Part shown: positions 33,851 through 42,902 of the stretch, piece by piece
Numbering within the stretch: the first letter of the stretch is position 1
Layout of the letters: every line of letters starts with the position of its first letter
DNA from: Chloroflexota bacterium
Lineage (GTDB): Bacteria; Chloroflexota; Anaerolineae; Anaerolineales; Anaerolineaceae
Length of the DNA: 64,000 bases
Reading direction: 5' to 3'
Assembly (NCBI GenBank): GCA_029561345.1
Contig: JAKQJC010000001.1
Coordinates: forward strand, 1 to 64,000
The notes under the pieces: generated by a model
The model's input: the letters and a program-made list of their open reading frames with translations, nothing else
Database searches by the model: none
Told to the model about the DNA's origin: nothing
Translations under genes and position numbers: made by a program

Positions 33851-34747
33851 TTACTTTATCATCAAAAGTGCCAAAGGGGAAATAAACTGCACCAGCAATC
33901 CGAGGGCAGCAGCAATTTCAAAGGGTTTATGCAGGGGCGCCTGGGCCTGAATGGCATTTTTGGCGCGGCGCATCCTGATCAGGGGCGGCAGCAGCATGGC
34001 CGCAGCGATCACGATGATCAGGACGATCACCCACCAGGCAATAATATTAATGAAGAAAAAGGTGATGACAGTGCTGATGACGCCGATGGTCATGGAAATG
34101 ATCATCATCCATTTGGTGATGGTGGGGCCAAAAACAATGGCGGTATGGCGCAGGCCGGCTTTTTTGTCGCCTTCCAGGTCGCGCATTTCGTTGAAAAGTT
34201 CACCGTAAAGGCTGATGGAACCCACCATGAGCAGGGGGTAAAACCAGATGTCATTGAGGGTGGAGGTGAAGGTGAAATAACCGCAGAGGTACTGCAGCCC
34301 GGCCAGCATGAAAATGTGGGAGAGAAAATCGAGAACGGCTATGTTTTTGAGGCGAATTCTGCGCCATGAGTAGATATAACTGATGACAATGCAGATGACA
34401 CCGAAGAAGAAAGTCCACCCGCCAAGCAGGGCATAAATTACAAAAGAGAGGGCCGCAATGAACAAGGAGGCCAGGGTGGCAAAGCGGGAGGAAAGGTGAC
34501 CAGCAGAAACCGGGTTGCGGACGGCTTTGGAAGGGGTCAGAGCATCATCGGGAGCGTCTTCAACGTCATTGATCATGAAGGCAAAGCCGACCACCAGCCA
34601 GTTGGCCACCAGAACGCCGACGAGGGACCAGGTAAATTCGCCATGCGCCGCGGCTGCGCCGAGCAGGGTGGTGACCGTGACGAAAGCCAGAAATTCGTTG
34701 ACACGGGTCAGGCGGACAAGGCCGTTCACTTTCATTTTGATGCTCAT
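33851..34747 (-). CDS. UbiA-family prenyltransferase
   Basis: A 298-residue polytopic membrane enzyme with about eight helices. The first prenyl-diphosphate-binding motif is NDVEDAPDD near residue 63 and the second Asp-rich region is EMRDLEGDKKAGLRH near 192. UbiA enzymes attach prenyl chains to aromatic or other acceptors in quinone, haem or lipid synthesis. The acceptor is not deducible; the neighbours give no pathway. AGGAG precedes the ATG. Confidence 0.85.
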   Translation of the reverse strand: MSIKMKVNGLVRLTRVNEFLAFVTVTTLLGAAAAHGEFTWSLVGVLVANWLVVGFAFMINDVEDAPDDALTPSKAVRNPVSAGHLSSRFATLASLFIAALSFVIYALLGGWTFFFGVICIVISYIYSWRRIRLKNIAVLDFLSHIFMLAGLQYLCGYFTFTSTLNDIWFYPLLMVGSISLYGELFNEMRDLEGDKKAGLRHTAIVFGPTITKWMMIISMTIGVISTVITFFFINIIAWWVIVLIIVIAAAMLLPPLIRMRRAKNAIQAQAPLHKPFEIAAALGLLVQFISPLALLMIK

Positions 34748-34789
34748 TCTTTTACACTCCTGATGGGGGATATGGGATCGCCTCAGATC

Positions 34790-34798
34790 AGTATACCA
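34790..34798 (-). promoter_or_regulatory. extended -10 promoter for the prenyltransferase gene
   Basis: On the minus strand the site reads TGGTATACT, an extended -10 element 42 bases before the start codon at 34747. No clear -35 box is seen. Confidence 0.45.
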
Positions 34799-34897
34799 TA
34801 ATCAACAACGGGTGGGGATGTCGGTAAATTAGGGTTAGATTAGGATATGATGACAAGGAAACCTTAAAAAATAACCCCGAGCTGCCTGAAAAGTTAC

Positions 34898-34927
34898 AAA
34901 AACAGGGCTGCTCAACGAGCAGCCCTG
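34898..34927 (-). terminator. terminator after the LysM gene
   Basis: CAGGGCTGCTC (34903-34913) pairs perfectly with GAGCAGCCCTG (34917-34927) around a three-base loop. On the minus strand a T-rich tract follows. It ends the LysM gene transcript. Confidence 0.85.
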
Positions 34928-34948
34928 CAAAATTGATCCAGCCGGAGA

Positions 34949-35683
34949 TCAGGGTTGGGGGGTGGCTGTTGGCGGTTCGGGTGTGGCTGTGGGAGCGTTG
35001 CCGCCAGCCATGGTGCGGGTGAGGGTGCGGGTGGGCACCGCTGTGATCATATTGACCGGGATCTTCAGAACATCGCCGGCCGCAATGGCATTTTCGTTGG
35101 CCAGTTTGTTCAGGTTGACAATAGCGGCAACGGTGGTGTTGAATTTTTCGGCGATCAGGCCCAGCACATCGCCGCTCTTGACGGTGTATTCGATGACCGT
35201 GCCCTTGGGCAGGTTCGGGGGCAGGGGGGTTTCGGTGGGCAGCTGCGTGTTGGGGGCAGGGATGATGATTTTTTGGTTGGCCTGAATCAGGCAGGATCCA
35301 TCCAGATTGTTGATGGCCAGCAGAACCCCCAAATCTACATTGTGTTTCTTGGCAATATCGGTGCAGTTGTCGCCATCTTGAACGATATATTCAAACGGCG
35401 CATTGGCCGTGGGCGACATGGTGATGGTGGGGGTCTGAGTCTCGGTCGGGGTGAGGGTGGGGGTGGCGGTGGGCGGGAGGGGGGTGTTGGTATGGGTGGC
35501 GGTGGGAGGAATGTTGGTGGCTGTGGGTGTGGGGGTGGGCGGCGGGGCGGCATTGCCAAGCCAGCTGACAATGATGATGATGCCCAGCACAATCAGGATG
35601 ACGGCTGCGCCAACGATGAAGATGGGCCCTAACTGATTGCGTTTGCGATATGAATAGACGGTATCTGAATCTTTACCACTCAT
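34949..35683 (-). CDS. membrane-anchored protein with two LysM domains
   Basis: A 244-residue protein. A short positively charged N-terminus precedes one membrane helix (about 18-42), a Thr/Pro-rich linker (about 48-95) and two LysM domains (about 98-145 EYIVQDGDNCTDIAKKHNV; about 160-210 EYTVKSGDVLGLIAEKFNT). A second Thr/Pro tail follows. LysM domains bind N-acetylglucosamine polymers, so this should be a surface protein touching peptidoglycan or a glycan layer. The first LysM carries two Cys residues (NCTDIA, DGSCLI) that could form a disulfide. Confidence 0.88.
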   Translation of the reverse strand: MSGKDSDTVYSYRKRNQLGPIFIVGAAVILIVLGIIIIVSWLGNAAPPPTPTPTATNIPPTATHTNTPLPPTATPTLTPTETQTPTITMSPTANAPFEYIVQDGDNCTDIAKKHNVDLGVLLAINNLDGSCLIQANQKIIIPAPNTQLPTETPLPPNLPKGTVIEYTVKSGDVLGLIAEKFNTTVAAIVNLNKLANENAIAAGDVLKIPVNMITAVPTRTLTRTMAGGNAPTATPEPPTATPQP

Positions 35684-36044
35684 GGGTTTTTATCCTTTTT
35701 TAAATTTAGCGGTGCCCCGGCGGGTGAGCATCCGGCCCTGTTGGAGGGGAGTGCGGCCATTACTAAATGTCAGCACCCAGCAAGATGGTTGGTGGGGATG
35801 GCGGGTTCATCAAGAAGCCATTTCAAGTTCACCCAGAGACGTACAGGTTTATTCTAATTGAAGATTGAAATTTGTGTGAGTCTTTAAGCCAAAAAAGACG
35901 ATTTTTTGTGACAAAATGGGGCTTAAAATGATCTTTTGACCGGTTTTGCGGCCTTGAAAATGACGGAATGGAAAATTTTCTTGACTTTTATTCCTGGCGG
36001 GGATAGACTTATGACATCCACTTCAACACAAGGAGTTTGATGTC
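35684..36044. other. 361-base intergenic region with inverted repeat
   Basis: No credible gene is present. The half near the LysM gene (35700-35830) is GC-rich and could fold, but matches no RNA class I recognise. TTTAAGCC (35883-35890) and GGCTTAAA (35920-35927) form an inverted repeat around an A/T-rich spacer that could be an operator. The promoter of the zinc-ribbon gene is at 35981-36009. Confidence 0.4.
35981..36009 (+). promoter_or_regulatory. promoter of the zinc-ribbon gene
   Basis: TTGACT (35981-35986) and TAGACT (36004-36009) are separated by 17 bases. The start codon follows 35 bases later behind AAGGAG. Confidence 0.6.
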
Positions 36045-36812
36045 ATGGCTGATTTTTCTCATATGCCGCGGTACGACGTCCGCAATGACGGCGCCGGTCC
36101 TTACGCGGTTTTCTACTGTGATGTGTGCGGCCGTGAATTCCGGACGCAACCCAACATTGTCAACTCGGTGACCCAGGATATCGGCCGCCAGGCCGTGGGC
36201 GGTTTCCTGCGCAAGATCCCGATTCTGGGGCAGGCGGCCGCCGATAACCTGACGGGCGAAGACCCGCGCTATTCCTATAAGCTGGACCCGGCGCAGCTGG
36301 AACAGCATTGGAAACAGGCCCAGGTGCATTTCCGCGAATGCCCCACCTGCCAGCGGATTGTCTGCCTTTCAGATTTTGATACGCAGAGCGGCTTCTGCCA
36401 GGAAGACTCACCCCGCACCGAACAGATTGCCGAAGCCCGCGGCGCTCAGGCCGGGGCGGCCATCAAAGGCCTGGCCAACGCCTTTGGCCTGGGTGAATCC
36501 TTTGGGAAGGTGGGGGAATCACTCAACCAGGCAGCTCAGGCAGCGCAGCGGGCCAGCGAACAGATGGCGCGCTGCCCAAAAGACGGCACGCTGGCCAACC
36601 CCGGCACCAAGTTCTGCCCGGAATGCGGTTCGCCGATGGTGCAGCCGAGCGCGAACCGCTGCCCAAAATGTGGCACGGAAACGGCCGGAGCCAAATTCTG
36701 CCCGAACTGCGGAGAAAAGATGGAAGCGCCCAAACCCGCTGGCATTTGCAGCAACTGCGGCGCTGAAACCAAAGGCGCCAAGTTCTGCCCTGAATGCGGC
36801 ACCAAGCAATAA
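36045..36812 (+). CDS. zinc-ribbon-repeat protein of unknown function
   Basis: A 255-residue soluble protein. An N-terminal pair CDVCG (near 25) and a second pair in ECPTCQRIVC (near 105) frame a divergent first half. A helical Ala/Gln-rich linker (about 135-180) leads to three or four consecutive zinc ribbons of the type CPKCGTE...KFCPNCG. The C-terminal double ribbons resemble those in many bacterial and archaeal proteins of unknown role. It stands alone with its own promoter (TTGACT...TAGACT) and terminator, so it is probably a single-gene unit. Confidence 0.78.
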   Translation: MADFSHMPRYDVRNDGAGPYAVFYCDVCGREFRTQPNIVNSVTQDIGRQAVGGFLRKIPILGQAAADNLTGEDPRYSYKLDPAQLEQHWKQAQVHFRECPTCQRIVCLSDFDTQSGFCQEDSPRTEQIAEARGAQAGAAIKGLANAFGLGESFGKVGESLNQAAQAAQRASEQMARCPKDGTLANPGTKFCPECGSPMVQPSANRCPKCGTETAGAKFCPNCGEKMEAPKPAGICSNCGAETKGAKFCPECGTKQ

Positions 36813-36835
36813 GTCGAAATTTTTGATCTGTTGAG

Positions 36836-36880
36836 AAAAAATCATCCCCGGTGCAGTGACGGCCGGGGATGATTTTTTTT
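36836..36880. terminator. bidirectional terminator between zinc-ribbon gene and uvrA
   Basis: ATCATCCCCGG (36841-36851) pairs with CCGGGGATGAT (36863-36873). A tracts on one side and eight T residues on the other let it stop transcription from both convergent genes. Confidence 0.85.
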
Positions 36881-39765
36881 CATGATGATTTTGCTTTCAG
36901 CAGGGGCTTGAGGAACTGCCCTGTGTAGGATGCTGCATTGAGTGCCACCTCTTCGGGTGTGCCGTGGGCAATCAGGTAACCGCCGCGGTCGCCGCCATCA
37001 GGGCCCAGGTCAATGAGGTAATCGGCTACTTTGATGATTTCGAGATTGTGTTCGATGATGAGTACCGAGTTGCCGGCTTCCACCAGGCGCTGCAGCACAT
37101 CAATCAGGCGGTGCACGTCGGCGGCATGCAGGCCGGTGGTGGGCTCGTCCAGCACATAGAGGGTGCGGCCGGTGGCGCGGCGCGAGAGTTCGCGGGCCAG
37201 TTTGACGCGCTGGGCTTCGCCGCCCGAAAGGGTGGTGGCGGGCTGGCCGATGCGGATATAGCCAAGGCCAACTTCGTCGAGCACGCGCAGCTTGTTCACG
37301 ATGGCGGGGATGGAAGCGAAAAGCTCCAGCCCGGCTGAAACAGGGGTGTCGAGCACTTCGGCGATGGAGAGGCCTTTGAAATGCACCTGCAGGGTTTCGC
37401 GGTTGAAGCGCGCGCCGTGGCAGACATCGCAGGGGACATACACATCGGGCAGGAACTGCATTTCAATGCGCAGCTGGCCCTGGCCCTGGCAGGCTTCGCA
37501 GCGGCCGCCGTGAACATTGAAGGAGAAACGTCCGGCCTTGTAGCCGCGCATTTTGCTTTCGGGCATTTCGGCGAAGAGGGAGCGCACTTCATCAAAGATG
37601 CCGGTGTAAGTGCCTGGGTTGGAGCGTGGGGTGCGGCCGATGGGGGACTGGTCAATGTTGATAATTTTATCGAGGTAATCGATGCCTTCGATGCGCTCAT
37701 ATTCGCCGGGCTGGGTATGGGCGCCGTGCAGCTGGCGCGCCAGGGCGCGGTAGAGAATATCTGTCATGAGGGATGATTTGCCCGAACCAGAGACGCCGGT
37801 GATGCAAACCAGCTTGCCGAGAGGAATTTCCACATCGATATTTTTCAGGTTGTTGGCCCGTGCGCCGACCACGCGCAGGTGTTTGCCGTTGCCTGTGCGG
37901 CGTGTTTTAGGCAGGGGAACCGAGCGCCGACCGGAGAGGTAGGCCCCGGTAAGGGATTCGGGGTTGTTGAGGATATCCTGCACGGTGCCTTCGGCAACGA
38001 TATGCCCGCCGTTTTCGCCGGCGCCAGGGCCGAGGTCGAGAATCCAATCGGCTGCCTGAATGGTTTCTTCATCATGCTCAACCACCAGCACAGTGTTGCC
38101 CAGGTCGCGCAGGTTCATCAGGGTGGCCAGCAGGCGCGAATTGTCGCGCGGGTGAAGGCCGATGGACGGCTCATCCAGAACGTAGAGCACGCCCATCAGG
38201 CGCGAACCGATTTGCGTGGCCAGGCGAATACGCTGAGCTTCGCCGCCGGAAAGCGAGCCGGCGGAGCGTTTGAGGGTCAGGTAATCGAGGCCGACATCCA
38301 CCAGAAAGGTGAGGCGGGCCTGAATCTCCTTCAGAATGCGCTCGGCAATTTTTTGCTGGCGGGGGGTGAGCGGTGAATCGGGCATGTTGAGCTTCTGCAC
38401 CCAGGCCAGCGAGGTGAGCACGGGCCATTCTGAAACGGTCAGGATGTTGTGGCCGTCAATGGTGACGCTGAGCGCTTCAGGGCGCAGGCGAGCGCCGCCG
38501 CACACCTGGCAGGGACGGTCGCTCATGAATTCGCTGATGCGCGAGCGGATATATTCTGACTGCGATTCGCGGTAGCGGCGTTCGAGGTTGCCGATAATGC
38601 CTTCGAAAGCGGTTTTAAAGATGGCCTGGCGGCCTTCGCGTTCAAAGCGCATATCCACTTCTTCGCCGCTGGTGCCGTAAAGGATGATATTCAATTGTTC
38701 TTCAGGCAGAGAGCTGAGGGGGGCATTGAGGTCAATGTGGTAATGCTGGGCCACAGCTTCGACCATTTGCCAGTAATACCCCTTATCCTCGCGGGCGTTG
38801 CTCCATTCCATGGCCGTGACGGCGCCTTCGTTGAACGACCGGTCCATATCGGGGATAAGCAGATCGGGGTCAATTTCCAGTTTGTTGCCCAGCCCCTGGC
38901 ATTCGGGGCAGGCGCCGTGGGGGGTGTTGAAGGAAAAGGTGCGCGGTTCAATTTCGGGCAGGCTGCCGTGTTCGGGGCAGGCGAGATGCTCTGAAAAGAG
39001 CAGGTCCTGAGGCGGCTCCACGGAGATGTTCTGCACGGTGAGGTAGCCTTCACCCACCTTGAGGGCGGTTTCCACGGAATCGGTCAGGCGTGAGCGGGCG
39101 GCCTCTTCATCTTCAGGGCTCTCGGGGTCGCTGCGCACAATGCGGTCCACCACGGCTTCAATGGTGTGCTGCTTGTAGCGGTCGAGGGTGATTTCATCGT
39201 CGAGGTTGTAAACCACGCCATCCACGCGGGCGCGCACAAAGCCGGCCTTGCGAATTTCGTCAAAGACGTTTTGGTAGGTGCCTTTGCGGGCGCGCACAAT
39301 GGGAGCCAGGATCAGCAAACGGGTGCCCGCAGGCATTTTTTCGATGGTATCAACCATTTCCTGGGCCGATTGGCGGGTGACCACACGGTCGCAGGTGGGG
39401 CAGTGTGGGGTGCCCACGCGGGCAAAGAGAAGGCGCAGGTAATCGTAGATTTCGGTGACGGTGCCAACCGTGGAGCGCGGATTGTGCGAGGTGGCTTTCT
39501 GGTCAATGGAGACGGCGGGAGAGAGCCCCTCAATGGCATCCACATCGGGTTTGTCCATCTGGCCGAGGAACTGGCGGGCATACGCGGAAAGCGATTCCAC
39601 GTAACGGCGCTGGCCTTCGGCAAAGATGGTGTCGAATGCCAGCGAACTTTTTCCGGAACCGGAGAGGCCGGTAATCACGACCAGTTTATCGCGGGGGATT
39701 TCGACGGTAATATTTTTAAGATTGTGTTCCCGCGCACCAACCACACGGATCACATTATTAGTCAT
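36880..39765 (-). CDS. uvrA: excinuclease ABC subunit A
   Basis: A 961-residue UvrA, the damage-recognition ATPase of nucleotide excision repair. It has two ABC ATPase halves with Walker [11 protein letters not shown] (near 31-40) and [14 protein letters not shown] (near 640). Two LSGGEAQR signatures and zinc knuckles such as CPTCDRVV and [10 protein letters not shown] are also present. Length and domain order are normal for class I UvrA. The promoter is an extended -10 element 33 bases upstream. No uvrB or uvrC is adjacent, which is usual. Confidence 0.97.
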   Translation of the reverse strand: MTNNVIRVVGAREHNLKNITVEIPRDKLVVITGLSGSGKSSLAFDTIFAEGQRRYVESLSAYARQFLGQMDKPDVDAIEGLSPAVSIDQKATSHNPRSTVGTVTEIYDYLRLLFARVGTPHCPTCDRVVTRQSAQEMVDTIEKMPAGTRLLILAPIVRARKGTYQNVFDEIRKAGFVRARVDGVVYNLDDEITLDRYKQHTIEAVVDRIVRSDPESPEDEEAARSRLTDSVETALKVGEGYLTVQNISVEPPQDLLFSEHLACPEHGSLPEIEPRTFSFNTPHGACPECQGLGNKLEIDPDLLIPDMDRSFNEGAVTAMEWSNAREDKGYYWQMVEAVAQHYHIDLNAPLSSLPEEQLNIILYGTSGEEVDMRFEREGRQAIFKTAFEGIIGNLERRYRESQSEYIRSRISEFMSDRPCQVCGGARLRPEALSVTIDGHNILTVSEWPVLTSLAWVQKLNMPDSPLTPRQQKIAERILKEIQARLTFLVDVGLDYLTLKRSAGSLSGGEAQRIRLATQIGSRLMGVLYVLDEPSIGLHPRDNSRLLATLMNLRDLGNTVLVVEHDEETIQAADWILDLGPGAGENGGHIVAEGTVQDILNNPESLTGAYLSGRRSVPLPKTRRTGNGKHLRVVGARANNLKNIDVEIPLGKLVCITGVSGSGKSSLMTDILYRALARQLHGAHTQPGEYERIEGIDYLDKIINIDQSPIGRTPRSNPGTYTGIFDEVRSLFAEMPESKMRGYKAGRFSFNVHGGRCEACQGQGQLRIEMQFLPDVYVPCDVCHGARFNRETLQVHFKGLSIAEVLDTPVSAGLELFASIPAIVNKLRVLDEVGLGYIRIGQPATTLSGGEAQRVKLARELSRRATGRTLYVLDEPTTGLHAADVHRLIDVLQRLVEAGNSVLIIEHNLEIIKVADYLIDLGPDGGDRGGYLIAHGTPEEVALNAASYTGQFLKPLLKAKSS

Positions 39766-39797
39766 AAAGCACCTGCCTTTGTAGTTATTCGGCGCAT

Positions 39798-39806
39798 ATT
39801 ATAGCA
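39798..39806 (-). promoter_or_regulatory. extended -10 promoter of uvrA
   Basis: The minus strand reads TGCTATAAT, a perfect extended -10 element 33 bases before the uvrA ATG. No LexA-type box could be recognised with confidence nearby. Confidence 0.6.
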
Positions 39807-39963
39807 CATTTGTTTTTGAATTCTGCTTTGATTTGATAACCTGACAAAAATGATAGCCTTTTTGTACGCGCATCTCAATATTAGAATAAATGTTCTTGCA
39901 TGTCAAGAGGGAAAGATTCCTGGCTTTACACCCTGATGGACCGGGAATCAGGAAAGGATGGAG

Positions 39964-39969
39964 TATAAT
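39964..39969 (+). promoter_or_regulatory. possible -10 box of the MFS gene
   Basis: TATAAT at 39964-39969 lies 65 bases before the MFS start codon at 40035. A convincing -35 box is missing. It lies in the 269-base divergent spacer with the uvrA promoter, which otherwise shows no feature. Confidence 0.4.
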
Positions 39970-40034
39970 GATGATATTGTTATCAGGCCAGGACGATCTC
40001 AACTCTCCCCACCGGGGAAAACGAAAGAGGACAC

Positions 40035-41339
40035 ATGGAAGAAAAACAACATAAACAGGCCATTTTTGGCTGGACGATGTACGACTGGGCGAATTCTGTC
40101 TTTGCCACCACCATCATGGCAGCCGTGCTGCCGGTGTATTATTCCTCGGTGGCCGTCAACCGCCCTGACCAGCCAGAACTGGCGACGGCTTACTGGGCCT
40201 ACACCACCACCATCGCGCTGCTGCTGGTATCTCTGCTGGGCCCCATCCTGGGTACCATGGCTGATTTTGTGGGCGGCAAGAAGCGCTTCCTCTCTCTCTT
40301 TGTGGTGATTGGTGCCATCGGCACGGCGCTGCTCTATTTTGTGGGGCCGGGCGATTGGATGTTGGCTTCGGGTTTCTTCATCATTGGCAGCATCGGTTTC
40401 TCGGGATCGTTGGTTTTTTATGATTCACTGCTGCCGCATGTGGCCCGGTCGGATGAGATGGATAAGGTTTCTTCCCGCGGCTATGCCATGGGGTACCTGG
40501 GCGGCGGCCTGCTGCTGGCGGTCAACCTGGCGATGATTATGCTGGCGCCGGATGAACTGACCCAATTGATGACGCGCATTTCTTTCCTGACGGTGGCGGC
40601 CTGGTGGATGGTCTTCACCATCCCGCTGTGGAAATTTGTCAAGGAACCCAAGCGCAGCCTGATGGAAGGCGAACAGGGGCATGAGAACCCGGTTGCGGCT
40701 GCCATCCGCCGCCTGGGCCAAACCTTCACCTCCATTCGCCAGTACAAGGAATTGCTGAAATTCATCCTGGCCTTCTGGCTGTATAACAACGGCATCGGCA
40801 CCATCATTTACATGGCGTCCATTTACGGTGCAGAGCTGAAATTTGGCCAGACCACCATCATCGGCACCCTGCTGATGGTGCAGTTTGTGGCTATTCCCTT
40901 TGCCCTTTTGTTTGGCTGGATGGGCGGCAAATTCGGCACTAAAAAATCCATCCTCATCAGCCTGGGCATTTACACCTGCATCGCCATCGGTGGTTATTTT
41001 ATGCAGCAGGAAATGCATTTCTGGCTGCTGGGTTTTGCCGTGGCCATGGTGCAGGGCGGCAGCCAGGCCCTTAGCCGGTCGCTGTTTGGCCGCATGATGC
41101 CCAAGAGCAAATCGGCAGAATTTTACAGTTTCTTCGCGGTCAGCGAAAAGATCGCCGGAACGGTGGGGCCGCTGGTGTTCGGCCTGGCCACTCAGATTTT
41201 TGGCGGCGGCCGCATGGGCATTATCTCGCTGGTGATTTTCTTCATCCTGGGCGGGCTGCTGTTGACCCGGGTGGATGAGAAGGCCGGTATTGCCGTGGCA
41301 GAGGCTGAGGAAGCCCGCCTGGCAGGTGAAAAGGCCTGA
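40035..41339 (+). CDS. MFS transporter, UMF1 family
   Basis: A 434-residue transporter with about 12 membrane helices. The N-terminal motif FGWTMYDWANSVFATTIMAA is characteristic of the UMF1 (Atg22-like) branch of the major facilitator superfamily. The paired motif near the middle (FWLYNNGIGTIIYMASIYGA) is also conserved. Substrates are generally unknown; fungal Atg22 exports amino acids from the vacuole. GAGG precedes the ATG. murJ starts two bases after its stop, so both are likely co-transcribed. Confidence 0.88.
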   Translation: MEEKQHKQAIFGWTMYDWANSVFATTIMAAVLPVYYSSVAVNRPDQPELATAYWAYTTTIALLLVSLLGPILGTMADFVGGKKRFLSLFVVIGAIGTALLYFVGPGDWMLASGFFIIGSIGFSGSLVFYDSLLPHVARSDEMDKVSSRGYAMGYLGGGLLLAVNLAMIMLAPDELTQLMTRISFLTVAAWWMVFTIPLWKFVKEPKRSLMEGEQGHENPVAAAIRRLGQTFTSIRQYKELLKFILAFWLYNNGIGTIIYMASIYGAELKFGQTTIIGTLLMVQFVAIPFALLFGWMGGKFGTKKSILISLGIYTCIAIGGYFMQQEMHFWLLGFAVAMVQGGSQALSRSLFGRMMPKSKSAEFYSFFAVSEKIAGTVGPLVFGLATQIFGGGRMGIISLVIFFILGGLLLTRVDEKAGIAVAEAEEARLAGEKA

Positions 41340-41341
41340 CT

Positions 41342-42868
41342 GTGAGCCGGCTGACTAAAATTTCTCTGCTCCTGGCCGTTTTTTTTGGCCTGGACAAAGT
41401 TATTGGGTTTGTGCGCCAGATAATCATTGCGCGGCAATTTGGTTTTTCGGCTGATCTGGACGCCTTCAATGCCGCCAACAATCTGCCTGATTTGCTCTAC
41501 ATGCTGATTTCTGGCGGAGCTCTGGCAATGGCTTTCATTCCGGTGCTTACAGAAGTGCTGACGGAAGAAGGGCGGCCGCAGGCCTGGCAGCTTTTCTCGC
41601 GGATTGCCAACCTGGCTTTTCTGGTGACGGGGTTGATGGCCCTGGTGACTGCGCTGGTGGCTGAGCCTCTGGTGGGTTGGGAACTGGGCATTGCGCCGGG
41701 TTTCAACTCGGACCAGCAGCGCCTGGTGGCCGAATTGATGCGCCTGAACCTGATTGGAACCCTGATTTTTTCGATATCTGGCCTGGTGATGTCGGGACTG
41801 CAGGCCAACCAGCACTTTTTGCTGCCGGCGATGGCGCCGCTGCTTTATAATGTTGGGCAGATTTTTGGCGCTCTGGTGCTTTCCCCAAAGGAAGGTGTCA
41901 GCCTGGGCCCGGTGACCCTGCCGGCTTTTGGGATGGGGGTGCATGGGCTTTTATATGGCGTGATCATTGGGGCGGTGCTGCACCTGGCCATCCAAATTCC
42001 GGGATTAATCCACTATCAATTCCGCTGGACGCCCGGCCTGGCGCTGAAGGATGCGCGGGTGAGGCAGGTGCTCAGCCTGTTGGGGCCGCGCGTGCTGACC
42101 ATGCTGTTCATTCAAATCATCTTTATGGCGCGCGACAACCTGGCCAGCCACCTGGCCACCGGCGCGGTTTCAGCCCTGACCTACGGGTGGATGATCATGC
42201 AGGTGCCTGAAACTCTGATTGGCACTGCGATTGGGACGGCCATGCTGCCCACTCTGGCGGAGTTTTATGCGCGCAAGGATTTCAAAGGCCTGGGCGAGAC
42301 GATTGACCGGGCGGTGCGGGTGTTGATGTCACTGACCATTCCCGCTGCCGCCATCCTGGCTTTTGGTGTAGGCCCACTGTTGAGCGTGGCTTTCAAGCTG
42401 GATGCTGCTGCTGAGGCCACCCTGCTGATGGTCAGCCAGGCTTACCTGGTTGGGCTGATGGGGCATTCCCTGCTGGAAGTGGCCACACGCTCATTCTATG
42501 CGCAGCAAAATGCCCGCATGCCGATGTATGTTTCGGCGTTGAATGTGACCCTGTTCATCCTGTTTTCGCTGGGCCTGATGCAGGTGATGGGCGCGGCTGG
42601 CATTGCCCTGGCCAACAGCCTTTCTTACACCATCGAAGCACTGCTGCTGTTTTACCTGCTTTCGAGGAAGCTGCCGGTGCGCTTTAACTGGCTGCCGGTG
42701 GGGCTGCGGGCACTGCTGGCGGGGGGCCTGGGCCTGGCCCTGACCCTGGGCTTGCTGGCGGTACTTCCGCTGCGGGGCCTTTTTGCGGCGCCGCTGGCGA
42801 TGCTGGCTGGCATGCTGGTTGCACTTCCATTCATCTGGAAAGAAGTGCGCCTGCTGCTGAAACTGTAA
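41342..42868 (+). CDS. murJ: lipid II flippase MurJ
   Basis: A 508-residue MVF-family membrane protein with about 14 helices, expected to flip lipid II for peptidoglycan synthesis. The opening ALAVFFGLDKVIGFVRQ-like region (here LLAVFFGLDKVIGFVRQII) and DAFNAANNLPDLLYMLISGG fit the family. The conserved Arg in the first helix and charged central cavity positions appear retained. The start is GTG at 41342. The presence of the L,D-transpeptidase and LysM genes supports a peptidoglycan wall. Confidence 0.92.
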   Translation: MSRLTKISLLLAVFFGLDKVIGFVRQIIIARQFGFSADLDAFNAANNLPDLLYMLISGGALAMAFIPVLTEVLTEEGRPQAWQLFSRIANLAFLVTGLMALVTALVAEPLVGWELGIAPGFNSDQQRLVAELMRLNLIGTLIFSISGLVMSGLQANQHFLLPAMAPLLYNVGQIFGALVLSPKEGVSLGPVTLPAFGMGVHGLLYGVIIGAVLHLAIQIPGLIHYQFRWTPGLALKDARVRQVLSLLGPRVLTMLFIQIIFMARDNLASHLATGAVSALTYGWMIMQVPETLIGTAIGTAMLPTLAEFYARKDFKGLGETIDRAVRVLMSLTIPAAAILAFGVGPLLSVAFKLDAAAEATLLMVSQAYLVGLMGHSLLEVATRSFYAQQNARMPMYVSALNVTLFILFSLGLMQVMGAAGIALANSLSYTIEALLLFYLLSRKLPVRFNWLPVGLRALLAGGLGLALTLGLLAVLPLRGLFAAPLAMLAGMLVALPFIWKEVRLLLKL

Positions 42869-42886
42869 GCTTTGGCATACTTACGG

Positions 42887-42902
42887 TATAATAGAATGTA
42901 TG
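42887..42902 (+). promoter_or_regulatory. promoter abutting the start codon (leaderless)
   Basis: TATAAT (42887-42892) is followed by seven bases and ATGATG at 42900. No Shine-Dalgarno sequence precedes it. The geometry resembles the other leaderless cases in the window. Confidence 0.5.
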
